Assembly: GCA_029946125.1 (NCBI GenBank)
Contig: JAQSDX010000032.1
Span: 1 to 41,068 of the forward strand
DNA from: Candidatus Methylobacter titanis
Lineage (GTDB): Bacteria > Pseudomonadota > Gammaproteobacteria > Methylococcales > Methylomonadaceae
Length of the DNA stretch: 41,068 nt
Direction of reading: 5' to 3'
Shown: positions 15,699-24,669 of the stretch, piece by piece
Layout of the letters: the number at the start of each line of letters is the position of its first letter
Position numbering within the stretch: the stretch's first letter is position 1
Notes under the pieces: generated by a model
What the model was told of the DNA's origin: nothing
The model's database searches: none
Seen by the model: only the letters and a program-made list of their open reading frames with translations
Position numbers and translations under genes: made by a program

Positions 15699-17353
15699 GC
15701 ATTAAAACTCAGTTATCGGGGGCATGCACACGCTTATCGCTCGCCGATGCCGTTGCAGGGTTATCGGTTGCCTTTATTTTGTTGCCAGAGGCAGTGGCTT
15801 ATGCAGCCATTGCGCATCTTCCGATTCAACACGCTATCACTGCCGCCTTAGTGGGGTTAATCTGTTACGCCTGGTTAGGGAAAAGTCATTTTGCTATTGT
15901 TACGCCCACTTCATCCGCTGCGGCACTGCTTGCTGCAGTCGTCTTATCATTGCATCCCGTTGATGGCAATACCGCCGAAGGCTTAGGCTTTGCGTTAGTC
16001 ATATTAACGGGTGCTGGTTTAATCCTATTTGCCAAAGCCGGACTTGGGCGGTTGTCTGCATTCGTTTCGCGCCCTGTCCTGCATGGTTTTTCGTTTGCTT
16101 TGGCAGTCACCATCATCATTAAACAATTGCCCATCATGTTGGGTAGCAAAGTCAGTGCTGCCGATCCTTTTGGCATCGTTGTTGAGCTGATTCACCAAGC
16201 CCATGAATGGACTTTCTGGAGTGCAGTCATTGGTTTTGGCGCATTGATTTTGTTATGGGGACTAAAGCGTTGGCCCGCTGTCCCCGGCGCTTTTGTGGTA
16301 TTGGCATTGGGCATCTGTTTAAGTCACTTGCTGAATCTTGCCGACCTGCATGTGGCTACCATCGGGCCGGTGTTGATCAGACCCCCAGATTTTAGTTTAC
16401 CCCTATTGCCTTTAGAAAAATGGCTTACATTAGCGGAGCTGGCTTGTGGTTTACTGGTTATTATTGTTGCTGAATCCTGGGGTAGTATTCGAAGTCTTGC
16501 GCTGATTCACGGCAATGACGTCGAACCCAATCGCGAACTGTTGGCGCTGGGAACCGCCAATCTAGTTTCAGGTTTACTCCAGGGTATGCCGGTCGGAGCA
16601 GGATTTTCAGTGAGTTCTGCGAATGAGGGCGCGGGAGCAAAAAGTAAACTTGCCGGTGTCATTGCCACACTATTTTTGCTGTTAATGGTGGTTTTTGGCA
16701 AAGCGTGGATAGCGCTTATTCCAGAACCCATTGTGGCAGCGGCAGTTATCAATGCTTTGAGCCATGCCTTAAACCCTAAAGCACTACTTTATCTCTGGCG
16801 AATAAATCGTGATCAATATCTGGCACTGGCTGCGGTCTTAGCCGTATTAGCTTTTGGGGTGCTACATGGCATGTTGATTGCCGTCGGATTGTCATTAGCC
16901 GCAGCAATACGTACCTTCAGTCAGCCTGTGGTTAGAGAATTGGCCGAGCTTGGACATTCACGCGATTATGTGGATAGAGAAAATCACCCAAAGGCGATAA
17001 CGCACGCAAACTTGTTAATTCTTCGACCAGAGGAGCCGTTATTTTTTGCCAGCGTCGAAGGTGTTCTGGCTGAAGTTCAGCGGCGATTTATTCGCAGCAA
17101 GGATGTGCATATTCTTATCATCAGTCTTGAACAAAGTGCTAATCTGGATAGCACGGCGGCTGAGTGCTTGATTGAACTTGCCAATGAACTTAAACGGCAA
17201 AATAAAGTACTTTTATTGGCGCGTGTCAAAGATCCGATAAGGCAATTATTACTCAAACTGGCCGAGGCGCAATTTAAGGACAAGCTTTTTTGGAGCGTAG
17301 AAGACGCCGTGGTGAGTGCACAAAAACTCACACGAAGGCATGTTAATCAATGA
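15683..17353 (+). CDS. SulP-family anion transporter with STAS domain
   Basis: A 556-aa inner-membrane transporter. It has about 10-12 hydrophobic segments (residues 20-410) with SulP landmarks: an early LADAVAGLSVAFILLPEAVA segment, SRPVLHGF and the NLVSGLLQGMPVGAGFSVSS stretch. A C-terminal STAS domain follows (about 445-545; VHILIISLEQSANLDSTAAE). SulP proteins carry sulfate, bicarbonate or other anions; the sequence does not settle which. Bicarbonate is possible, but no carbonic anhydrase gene follows. Sulfate would fit the cysDN genes at 37.8-40.6 kb, though these are far away. The gene is coupled to the ParB-fold gene upstream and lacks its own strong ribosome site. Confidence 0.93.
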   Translation: MQDYLSIKTQLSGACTRLSLADAVAGLSVAFILLPEAVAYAAIAHLPIQHAITAALVGLICYAWLGKSHFAIVTPTSSAAALLAAVVLSLHPVDGNTAEGLGFALVILTGAGLILFAKAGLGRLSAFVSRPVLHGFSFALAVTIIIKQLPIMLGSKVSAADPFGIVVELIHQAHEWTFWSAVIGFGALILLWGLKRWPAVPGAFVVLALGICLSHLLNLADLHVATIGPVLIRPPDFSLPLLPLEKWLTLAELACGLLVIIVAESWGSIRSLALIHGNDVEPNRELLALGTANLVSGLLQGMPVGAGFSVSSANEGAGAKSKLAGVIATLFLLLMVVFGKAWIALIPEPIVAAAVINALSHALNPKALLYLWRINRDQYLALAAVLAVLAFGVLHGMLIAVGLSLAAAIRTFSQPVVRELAELGHSRDYVDRENHPKAITHANLLILRPEEPLFFASVEGVLAEVQRRFIRSKDVHILIISLEQSANLDSTAAECLIELANELKRQNKVLLLARVKDPIRQLLLKLAEAQFKDKLFWSVEDAVVSAQKLTRRHVNQ

Positions 17354-17446
17354 AAATAACCCACTTAATTTAACAAGGTAGCATTAGGAAAACACCATGA
17401 ACCTACACGACCGATTCGAACGACTAAAAAGCTAGCGTGTTATGGC

Positions 17447-18163
17447 TCAAAAATTGACAAAAACCGAGACCATGCCCAAATGATGCAGGGTGGCATTGAT
17501 ATGGTTTTTATCATCAATGTATTGATTTAAATAACCCAATTCGGTCCTGACATGGGGATTAAACGTCCAGCCTAGGCCAGCGAAGGCTCGGTTTTGATCA
17601 AAACCGGATTTGCCACCCCAATTGGTGGTATTTACCCGGTAAAAAGCCTCATCCCAAGTGATAAAGCTCAAGCGATCCTCGAAAGCAAACGGATGCATGA
17701 ACTTGATCATTTGTCGCGGTCTTTCCCTCACTTGTGAGCCAAGCCCAAAGTTGGTTTCCCACAGGGTTCTAAACGTAAACGTGCCAATTTCAGTAGGCAA
17801 AACATAACGGAATGCCGGCCAAACGTCCTGTTGCGAAATGTGCGGTTTACCGATGTTTTGCGTAGGCACCCAAGTGTAGCCTACCCAGACGGTGGTACGG
17901 TCACTCAAAGAATAACCAACAGCGGTACGCACCATGCCTTGGTACCAATGATCCCAGTTGCCATCGAATCGACTTTGTCCTTCCAGCCATATCCGGCCTT
18001 TTGCCAGTGCAGGGTCAACAAACTTCAAGCTACCTTCTCCCACGGTTTGCATCCACCCACCGTTATCCTCAACCAATTCCCCTGCCTGAATAGTGTGAAA
18101 CCCAATTGCCAAATTTAAAAAAACGATTGATTGGCTTAGGAAATGTTTAAGAGATTTACGCAT
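17447..18163 (-). CDS. DUF2490-type outer-membrane beta-barrel
   Basis: I place the start at the ATG at 18163 (TTGGAAA just upstream), giving 238 aa and a signal peptide (LSQSIVFLNLAIGFHTIQAG). The frame continues to 18307, and an ATG at 18235 is an alternative. The mature protein reads as beta strands with DUF2490 features: GRIWLEGQSRF, RTAVGYSLSDRTTVWVGYTW, and a closing Phe (VSVFVNF) typical of barrels. It converges on the SulP gene with a 93-bp gap. Members of this family are abundant, uncharacterised outer-membrane proteins. Confidence 0.82.
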   Translation of the reverse strand: MRKSLKHFLSQSIVFLNLAIGFHTIQAGELVEDNGGWMQTVGEGSLKFVDPALAKGRIWLEGQSRFDGNWDHWYQGMVRTAVGYSLSDRTTVWVGYTWVPTQNIGKPHISQQDVWPAFRYVLPTEIGTFTFRTLWETNFGLGSQVRERPRQMIKFMHPFAFEDRLSFITWDEAFYRVNTTNWGGKSGFDQNRAFAGLGWTFNPHVRTELGYLNQYIDDKNHINATLHHLGMVSVFVNF

Positions 18164-18519
18164 TTTTCCAAGAACCGTGTATTCAGTAGGTATCATTAAT
18201 TGCTTATCTAATTGATAACGCTTGTATTTATTCATGGTGGTTTTTTCGCCTCCCGTAGATACTGGATTATTTGTGACGAGGTTGTTGCTCCATTGCATCA
18301 AGCTCAATGAGTAGCTCTGGTATAAGAACCCCTTGAAGACGACTTCGTTCAGCCGGGTCTATTTACCTAAACTCCCCGCGTGTCTTAAAATTATTTTTAA
18401 TCGCATGGGATATAAGGTATCTGTGGGTATTGGTCAAACCTTTACCAAGATACAGGCATTTCATGTGCCACAATGTAAAAGACAAGATAACTCGAATAAA
18501 ATCAATAAGAAGATTAAAA

Positions 18520-18594
18520 TTACAGGAGGTTGACTAGAAGTATTTTGAGCGTAAATAGGTTGAAATCAACCAAGCAATACGGTTGTTTTCAACC
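18520..18594. repeat. 75-bp dispersed repeat, copy A
   Basis: This stretch matches 25514-25588 at 67 of 75 positions. It contains two successive small hairpins, GGTTGA-AA-TCAACC and GGTTG-TTTT-CAACC, and an upstream GGTTGA that could compete for pairing. It lies upstream of the RAYT remnant. No ORF is conserved between the copies, so it looks like a structured noncoding repeat. Confidence 0.8.
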
Positions 18595-18705
18595 AGGAAT
18601 TTTGGTTTATTTGAACCATCCCACACTTTAATTGCAATGATTTCCATGGGTTTAGCTAGTGCAATTTAAGCACTTCGGTATGAACCCTACTTTAGGTGAA
18701 ATAGC

Positions 18706-19036
18706 CGGGTGGACAACGCTTTTTTGCCCACGCGCTTAAACGCATAATTTGTATTTAATCGTTTAATCGCAGCCAACAAACCACCCAATCCTTCAGGGGG
18801 TCATGCGATACAGAGCAAGTTTGATCCGAACAATCGCTTAACGATATACCCAAAAGCAAAAACAAGCTCCGGTAAAACCATTGGCGTATTTTGCTGAACA
18901 ACATAAGAACCGTAACGAAAGTATGGCTCGTGCCTATTTAAGTAGACACTATGCGCTTGCTCAAGTGGGTGAGTATTTTGGTGGGAGCTATGCTACTGTG
19001 AGTCGAGCAGTGAAACCGGCGGGAAAAAGAGCGTAA
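18706..19036 (+). pseudogene. RAYT transposase remnant with C-terminal HTH
   Basis: The frame from about 18862 to the TAA at 19034 encodes roughly 57 residues, including LAYFAEQHKNRNESMARAYL and VGEYFGGSYATVSRAVK. That is the C-terminal HTH tail of REP-associated Y1 transposases. The leader at 18706-18760 resembles the leader of the N-terminal RAYT fragment at 5940-5993. Leader and tail are only about 100 bp apart here, so most of the catalytic gene has been deleted. The trailing AAATGTAAAGCCTGACCCC motif is often seen after such elements. Not functional. Confidence 0.75.
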
Positions 19037-19075
19037 AATGTAAAGCCTGACCCCTATTAATGCTATTAATGTCTC

Positions 19076-20860
19076 ATGCACATTCACCGGATATTATTAA
19101 TCTCTTTTCTTTTACTGTTGCTTTTAGCCACAGTGCCTATAGTTGTCCTTTCCTTTTATGCCTCACGAGTTGCTTTAGAAGAGGAAATTGGTCGAAGTCT
19201 TGATAATGACGCGGCCTTGTTGATGGAACAAATCGACATGATGATCTTCGAACGCTTACAAAATGTCCATTCATGGAGTCATCTGGACATTATTCAAGAA
19301 GGCCGCATCGGTGATGTGGATAAACGTCTGGCGCAATTTTTGGCGGAATTGGAACACGGTTATCCCGGGGTATACCGAAGCCTGTTTTATCTGAATAGAG
19401 AAAACCGGATTGTCGCCGCTGGCGATCCTGCCTTGATCAGGCGCTCTTTTCAGCCGCAAGCGGACTGGATACGCGCGCAAGTACCACACGGTGAAGTTTT
19501 TCTGGAAGCCTTGCAGTTACAACCACCCTATGAACAGGCGGATCTGTTAATCCGTGCCCCGGTACCTGATAACTACGCTACCGGGGATATTGGACAGCTG
19601 TATGGGATATTTGATCTTCGGCAGATTTTCCGGTTATTCGATCAGGCCAGTCATGCTGACTCAGGCGAGCGCTTTGTTATTCTACTGGATGCTGAGGGTA
19701 GGACGATAGCCGCCTCCGCAGCCGCACGTGCTCAAAATCTGCTATTGACCGATACCTTTGCAAGCTGGAAGCGCAAGGAACAAAATGGCCTCGCCGTCCA
19801 TACCGGTAAACCGTTGACTAATTCATCGGTATTGGTAGGTTATGCTGTCTCCAAAGGTTATCAAGGCTACGCCAATATGGGCTGGTCATTGCTGGTTATT
19901 CAGTCTACGCAACAGGCATTTCAACCCATCTGGGCTTTGTGGTGGCTATTTTGCAGCGTTTTTATCGTAGCAGGTTTGATCGCTATCGGCGTCGCTCAAT
20001 GGGTGTCCGGACGTATCGCCAAGCCTCTGCTGGATTTAACCGCGTGGGTTAGGCGCTTCCAAAAAGCATCGGATTGTATGAGTCCCCCTGTATCCGGCGT
20101 GCAAGAAGTACGCGAATTGAGTGTAGCCTTTGGGCAACTCACGGAAGATTTACAGCGATCCCGCCAACAGGTTATCCACGCGGCTAAATTGGCCGTTGTT
20201 GGCGAAATGGCTGCCATCATGGCTCATGAAGTACGTACTCCATTAGGCATTTTGCAAACCACCGCACAAATGTTGCAATGGGAAACGGCCTTAAGCCCAG
20301 ATGGTCAGGAAATGACGCGCATGATTGTTGAAGAAAGTGCCCGGCTCAATCGTTTGATCTCCACCTTGCTAGACTGCGCTAGCCCGCGTCTGCCAAATAT
20401 GCAACCGCAAGATCTGCATATAATTATACAGCGAGTTATTGATCTGCTTGCCACGCAGGCACAAAAAAAAGCTATACGGGTTGACTGGCTAATACCTGAA
20501 AAGGCCGCAATCATCGAATGTGATGAGGAATTATTAGTACAGGTTTTTCTAAACCTGATTTTAAATGCCATTCAAATCGTTCCTAAAGGCGGGCGAATAC
20601 GGATACGTACAGATTGTTCAGAGACTACAGCCATTAAAATAACGGTAGCGGATGATGGCCCAGGCATCCCGCCGGGAAATTGTAGCCGCTTGTTCGATCC
20701 ATTTTTTACCACCCGGGAGGGTGGGATTGGCCTTGGCTTAACAGTCACACAGCAGATTATCACCGTCCACGGAGGCCATCTTGCCGCGGACAAAAGCGAT
20801 TTAGGCGGTGCGTGTTTTACGCTGTTATTACCCTTTCATCAGGGACAAAAACTATGTTGA
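19076..20860 (+). CDS. dCache-type sensor histidine kinase
   Basis: A 594-aa kinase. An N-terminal helix (about 5-28) and a second at about 284-310 enclose a periplasmic double-Cache sensor of about 250 residues (SLFYLNRENRIVAAGDPALI; FVILLDAEGRTIAAS). A HAMP linker follows, then HisKA with His384 in IMAHEVRTPLGIL, and HATPase boxes (FLNLILNAIQIVP, DDGPGIPP, GIGLGLTV). The ATG at 19076 has no strong ribosome site; a TATTAATG duplication precedes it, just after a transposase relic. The stop overlaps the response regulator start by seven bases. dCache domains usually bind small metabolites. With the porin and binding protein downstream, sensing of a nutrient anion is a reasonable guess. Confidence 0.94.
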   Translation: MHIHRILLISFLLLLLLATVPIVVLSFYASRVALEEEIGRSLDNDAALLMEQIDMMIFERLQNVHSWSHLDIIQEGRIGDVDKRLAQFLAELEHGYPGVYRSLFYLNRENRIVAAGDPALIRRSFQPQADWIRAQVPHGEVFLEALQLQPPYEQADLLIRAPVPDNYATGDIGQLYGIFDLRQIFRLFDQASHADSGERFVILLDAEGRTIAASAAARAQNLLLTDTFASWKRKEQNGLAVHTGKPLTNSSVLVGYAVSKGYQGYANMGWSLLVIQSTQQAFQPIWALWWLFCSVFIVAGLIAIGVAQWVSGRIAKPLLDLTAWVRRFQKASDCMSPPVSGVQEVRELSVAFGQLTEDLQRSRQQVIHAAKLAVVGEMAAIMAHEVRTPLGILQTTAQMLQWETALSPDGQEMTRMIVEESARLNRLISTLLDCASPRLPNMQPQDLHIIIQRVIDLLATQAQKKAIRVDWLIPEKAAIIECDEELLVQVFLNLILNAIQIVPKGGRIRIRTDCSETTAIKITVADDGPGIPPGNCSRLFDPFFTTREGGIGLGLTVTQQIITVHGGHLAADKSDLGGACFTLLLPFHQGQKLC

Positions 20861-22233
20861 ACGGATCTCGTGTTTTAGTGGCCGACGATGAACCCAATGC
20901 GCGGCGCATCCTGGAAATTTTATTGCGTAGATTGGGCTGTGAGGTGTTTTCAGCTGCCGATGGGAAAGCGGCGCTTGCGATACTGCGCGAAACACCTATG
21001 GATTTATTGATCACCGATCTCAATATGCCGGGTATGGGGGGACTGGAATTATTAGCGGCTTTACGCCGCGACGGACACACGTTACCCGTCATTGTGGTGA
21101 CCGCCTACGGCACTGTGGAAAATGCGGTTGCCGCTATGAAACAAGGCGCCTTCGATTTTATTATCCGCCCACTGGATGTCGAACAGGTGGAAATGGTGAT
21201 TCATCGCGCACTGAATGTGCAAAGAATACACCAGGAAAATGAATTTCTGCGCGATGAAATGAACAAAGACTGGGGCGAATTCGTCGGTCAATGTCCTGCT
21301 ATGCAGAAAACTTATGAACTGATTCGGCAAGCCGGACCCAGTAAGGCCAGCATATTTATTATTGGTGAAACCGGAACCGGAAAAGAGTTGGTCGCACGAG
21401 CCATCCATAGCAATTCAGGGCGACGCGGCTTATTCGTACCAATTAATTGCGCGGCTATTCCCGCCGATATTCTGGAAAGCGAGTTGTTTGGCTACGTTCG
21501 TGGTGCTTTCACGGGTGCCCACAAGGATCGGGTCGGTAAATTTGAATTGGCGCACGAAGGTACCTTGTTTTTGGATGAGATTACCGAAATGAACCCGTCT
21601 ATTCAAGCCAAACTGCTGCGAGTACTCCAGGAAAGTCGCATTGATCGTTTGGGCAGTAATCACAGCATTGAAGTCGATATCCGCATTATCGCCGCAACTA
21701 ACCGCGATCCCTTGGGCGCTGTTCGTTTGGGCCGGTTACGCGAAGACCTTTACTATCGCATCAATGTTTTAGGTATTCAGTTACCCCCTTTGCGCGAGCG
21801 CCGAGAGGATATTCCTTTATTGGCACGTCATTTCCTCGAAAAATACCGGCGCTCACTTGGCGGAGACTCCTTTACATTGTCGGAGGAAGTAGCCCAGGCA
21901 TTAATGGCATACGCATGGCCAGGCAATGTACGCGAACTTGAAAATATGATGGAACGGGCGGTTGTTTTAAGCCAAGGCTTTGAGGTTGGCCTTAGGCATT
22001 TTCCACAGGAAATACTGTTAACGGAATCCCCCGCAATATTGATGTCTTCCATCGGTAATGAGGATATGGATCTGGAAGCCAGCGTGGCAAAACTGGAAAA
22101 GAATTTATTGAATAAAGCCCTCGCGGAATCTGCCGGTAACAAAGCAAAAGCCGCGCGTATTCTAAAAATCAGTGAGCGCACACTTTGGTATAAGCTCAAG
22201 AAATATGACTTAAAAGCGGGGAGTCCGGAATAA
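20854..22233 (+). CDS. Sigma-54-dependent response regulator
   Basis: A 459-aa NtrC-type activator starting at the ATG at 20854, inside the end of the kinase gene. Its receiver has Asp55 as phosphoacceptor and Thr83 (VVTAYG); the usual Lys before Pro is Arg105 (FIIRPLD). The AAA+ domain has Walker A GETGTGKE, the GAFTGA sigma-54 loop, Walker B TLFLDE and [11 protein letters not shown]. The C-terminal Fis HTH reads GNKAKAARILKISERTLWYK. All residues for sigma-54 activation are present. It probably serves the overlapping kinase, and a sigma-54-like promoter at 23948-23963 is the nearest candidate target. An Arg in place of Lys could alter phosphorylation signalling. Confidence 0.94.
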   Translation: MLNGSRVLVADDEPNARRILEILLRRLGCEVFSAADGKAALAILRETPMDLLITDLNMPGMGGLELLAALRRDGHTLPVIVVTAYGTVENAVAAMKQGAFDFIIRPLDVEQVEMVIHRALNVQRIHQENEFLRDEMNKDWGEFVGQCPAMQKTYELIRQAGPSKASIFIIGETGTGKELVARAIHSNSGRRGLFVPINCAAIPADILESELFGYVRGAFTGAHKDRVGKFELAHEGTLFLDEITEMNPSIQAKLLRVLQESRIDRLGSNHSIEVDIRIIAATNRDPLGAVRLGRLREDLYYRINVLGIQLPPLRERREDIPLLARHFLEKYRRSLGGDSFTLSEEVAQALMAYAWPGNVRELENMMERAVVLSQGFEVGLRHFPQEILLTESPAILMSSIGNEDMDLEASVAKLEKNLLNKALAESAGNKAKAARILKISERTLWYKLKKYDLKAGSPE

Positions 22234-22342
22234 TCAGCAAAAAAGAACAGCAGAATATATATTGAACCTCTTTCCATCATATAGCACGCTGTCCGCCAAT
22301 CTTTACTTTTAATCCGATGATCTCTCAGCCGTCTCTTAATCT

Positions 22343-23377
22343 ATGCGCGTTCTTACTTTTTTTAATTTAGTTGTGGCTGCGTTGTCGATGGGATCGGTAC
22401 TTGCAGTAGCGGCTGATGATGATGTCGAAAGCATTTATCGGCTGGGTAGTGGCTATCCAGTGAGCGAAACCGGGTTACGTATTGGCGGCTATGCCACTAC
22501 AAAAATAGGCATGCCCCGTGCAGACCCCTGGTATTTCGATGTCAGTGATCTCAGCCTTTTTCTGACCTGGGATAATGGTTCACGACTGCGCTTTTTCTCA
22601 GAATTGGAAGTCGGCGATGTCCTGAGCGCAGGTGAGCATCAATCGCTGGGAACACAGAAAGCCCATTTCGAATTTGAACGGTTTTATATCGACGGTCTGG
22701 TGAACAACAATCTGACTATACGGCTAGGAAAGTTTCTTACCCCAGTCGGTCAATGGAACCTGATTCATGCAGCTCCGCTGGTTTGGACTAGCTCTCGCCC
22801 GGTAGCGACTGAAAACCTATTCTCTACCCATGCTTCAGGACTCATGCTGCACGGCTCTGTCTCCGTTGCTAACCGTCAGCTGGAATATAGTGTGTATGGT
22901 GATATCAGTGAGAGCATCGACCCGTACCGTTCAAAAAAACCTTTTGAAAATGCGCTGGGGGCTCATTTACGTTATTCCCTCACCGACACCGTGCAGATAG
23001 GCGCTTCTTTTGCCAATTTTGTCCTGAATGATCTGCCGCCCACGCGCTATAATTTGGCCGGACTTGAGGTTGCGTGGTCTTATCAGAAGTATGAACTCAG
23101 CAGTGAAATAGTTTACCGCACTAGCGACCATACCAATATAAAAAGCACCTGGCAGAGTTTTGTACAGAGCGTGATCCCGCTTAGTCAATATTGGTTCGTC
23201 GTAGGGCGTTACGAATTTTTTGAACAGCCGCAGGATAAACCTGGACAAGTCGGGTTACTAGGGCTTGCCTACCGGCCGTTACCGCCCATTATCTGGAAAT
23301 TGGAATATCGACTGGGGACAAACAATGAAACGCTAGCCGCAGACGGCCTGGCAGCGTCCTTTGCTATGCTATTTTAA
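22343..23377 (+). CDS. Porin-like outer-membrane protein
   Basis: A 344-aa protein with signal peptide (LVVAALSMGSVLAVAADD). The rest is alternating beta strands with porin landmarks: LRIGGYATTKIG, LRFFSELEVGD, FYIDGLVNNNLTIRLGKFL and TPVGQWNLIHAAPLVW, ending LAASFAMLF with a C-terminal Phe. The GKFLTPVGQWN stretch is typical of the beginning of porin P/O-like and DcaP-like barrels. It starts 109 bp after the activator gene and its stop overlaps the next start by one base. The operon of kinase, activator, porin and periplasmic binding protein suggests uptake or sensing of one solute. Substrate unknown. Confidence 0.83.
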   Translation: MRVLTFFNLVVAALSMGSVLAVAADDDVESIYRLGSGYPVSETGLRIGGYATTKIGMPRADPWYFDVSDLSLFLTWDNGSRLRFFSELEVGDVLSAGEHQSLGTQKAHFEFERFYIDGLVNNNLTIRLGKFLTPVGQWNLIHAAPLVWTSSRPVATENLFSTHASGLMLHGSVSVANRQLEYSVYGDISESIDPYRSKKPFENALGAHLRYSLTDTVQIGASFANFVLNDLPPTRYNLAGLEVAWSYQKYELSSEIVYRTSDHTNIKSTWQSFVQSVIPLSQYWFVVGRYEFFEQPQDKPGQVGLLGLAYRPLPPIIWKLEYRLGTNNETLAADGLAASFAMLF

Positions 23378-23820
23378 TGGCCATGCGCATAGCTTACGCG
23401 TTACTTGTCGCTATCTTGTTACCCTGGTTTTCTGCACGCGCTGCCGAACCTTTAGCGATCATAACCGCTGCGGCCAACCCGCTGGATACGCTCTCGCTTG
23501 ATGACTTAAAACTCGTTTATCTGCGCAAAAGTCAAATGGACACGGAAGGAAATCGCTGGCTTCCATTAAACATGCCAGTCACCGATTCCTTACGGCGCGA
23601 TTTCTCACTCGCGCTTTTCTCACTGTTGCCGGAAGAGCAGGAAGATTATTGGAGCGTCCAATATTTCAACGGCATCAGTCCTCCCAAGGTAATGGCTTCT
23701 GAAGAAGCCATATTGCGTTTTGTGGCATCGACAACCGGATCGATCGGTTATGTCCGCAAACAAAAAGTGGACAACCGGGTAAAGGTGTTACTGCTCATTA
23801 CCTTGCCCACTGCAAAATAA
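23377..23820 (+). CDS. Short PstS-like periplasmic binding protein
   Basis: A 147-aa exported protein (signal peptide AMRIAYALLVAILLPWFSAR, cut near ARA-AEP). It matches the short PstS-like/PBP family: LDTLSLDDLKLVYLRKSQMD, RRDFSLALF, WSVQYFNGISPPKVMASEE and VASTTGSIGYVRK. Full-length phosphate-binding proteins are about twice as long; this size is usual for single-lobe family members encoded beside signalling genes. Its start overlaps the porin stop. No ABC permease genes are nearby, so it may present a ligand to the kinase's Cache domain rather than feed a transporter. That role is inference. Confidence 0.85.
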   Translation: MAMRIAYALLVAILLPWFSARAAEPLAIITAAANPLDTLSLDDLKLVYLRKSQMDTEGNRWLPLNMPVTDSLRRDFSLALFSLLPEEQEDYWSVQYFNGISPPKVMASEEAILRFVASTTGSIGYVRKQKVDNRVKVLLLITLPTAK

Positions 23821-23947
23821 GCATATTGTCCATCAACAGCCATTTTCATACCAAAATTGCAGACTTTATTTGCGTGGACTGCAAAAATGAGTGCTTAATC
23901 TTCTGCCTATTAATATTAAAATCAAATTAAATCAGCATGTTAAAGTT

Positions 23948-23963
23948 TGGCATGAATGGTGCT
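23948..23963 (+). promoter_or_regulatory. Candidate sigma-54 (-24/-12) promoter
   Basis: TGGCATG-AATG-GTGCT keeps the invariant GG-N10-GC spacing and resembles the consensus TGGCACG-N4-TTGCW. It sits 61 bp before the ATG at 24025 and 128 bp after the operon that encodes a sigma-54 activator. A hairpin follows at 23978-23996. A chance match is possible. Confidence 0.45.
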
Positions 23964-23977
23964 TTATAGATTGTGTA

Positions 23978-23996
23978 GGCGAATAAAATATTCGCC
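23978..23996. repeat. Perfect 8-bp-stem hairpin in the leader
   Basis: GGCGAATA, AAA, TATTCGCC. Its arms (GTAGGCGAAT-ATTCGCC) resemble the REP-like palindromes at 5897-5922 and 37780-37807. If the sigma-54-like promoter is used, it would form near the 5' end of the mRNA. Confidence 0.55.
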
Positions 23997-24024
23997 ACCT
24001 AACCTTAAACCTGGATTTACTCTT

Positions 24025-24636
24025 ATGAACAAAAAAACTAATCCACTACCATTAAAAACCCTCGCCATTTCTATTTTCCTGACTTTTACGGCTTCAGCCT
24101 ACGCAAGCAATGATCACGGCAGCAATCATGTTGAAAACTCTCATCATGATAGCAACCATGGAAATTCGACTTCCGGCGGCAGCGAAAGCAAACTCAAGAG
24201 CTATTTAATAGCGGTTAACGAACCTTTGGCTCAAGGTGAGGTTAAATTGGAACAAAAGACCAGCAAAACCGAATTTTCGGCGGAAGTTAAAATACCGGTA
24301 CCCAGCACCGCACTGAACGTAGCTGATACCACCGCTGCAACTGATGCGACGCTGACCTTGGTTTTACGCGACAACTTGGGTGCGGATTATGCAGAATGCA
24401 ATGTAGACCTGAACAAAATCAAAACAGTGGCCAACAGAAGAGTATCCATCCTGACTGCCGAGTATAAAGTCAAAATCACTGACCGTAACGGTTTTCTGCA
24501 AGCAAATGGTGGCGTTTGCGATATTGATTTAAACGCGTCTGGCATTCAGAGCGGCGTTCCTATGATTCAAATCGGTGACACGGCTGAAATAACGATTGAC
24601 ACCAACGGTGCGACTATTGGAACCGGCAGCTTCTAA
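24025..24636 (+). CDS. Secreted hypothetical protein with His/Asn-rich N-terminus
   Basis: A 203-aa protein starting at the ATG at 24025. Signal peptide (LPLKTLAISIFLTFTASAYA) is cut before SNDHGSNH. The mature N-terminus is rich in His, Asn and Ser (about 27-50), possibly metal-binding. A beta-rich domain follows (about 57-203) with two cysteines, in YAECNVDL and GGVCDIDL, probably a disulfide pair. I recognise no family. The gene follows the signalling/porin operon and a sigma-54-like promoter, so it may be that system's secreted output. The next gene also encodes an exported, metal-rich-motif protein. Confidence 0.75.
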   Translation: MNKKTNPLPLKTLAISIFLTFTASAYASNDHGSNHVENSHHDSNHGNSTSGGSESKLKSYLIAVNEPLAQGEVKLEQKTSKTEFSAEVKIPVPSTALNVADTTAATDATLTLVLRDNLGADYAECNVDLNKIKTVANRRVSILTAEYKVKITDRNGFLQANGGVCDIDLNASGIQSGVPMIQIGDTAEITIDTNGATIGTGSF

Positions 24637-24669
24637 CGCGACATCTGACCAGACATCCTGTCAAGTTTT

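Noticed and set aside
17397-17435. 12-codon frame (MNLHDRFERLKS) after the SulP gene
   Set aside because: Considered as the start of a lost partner gene such as a carbonic anhydrase; too short to identify and runs into the convergent DUF2490 gene.
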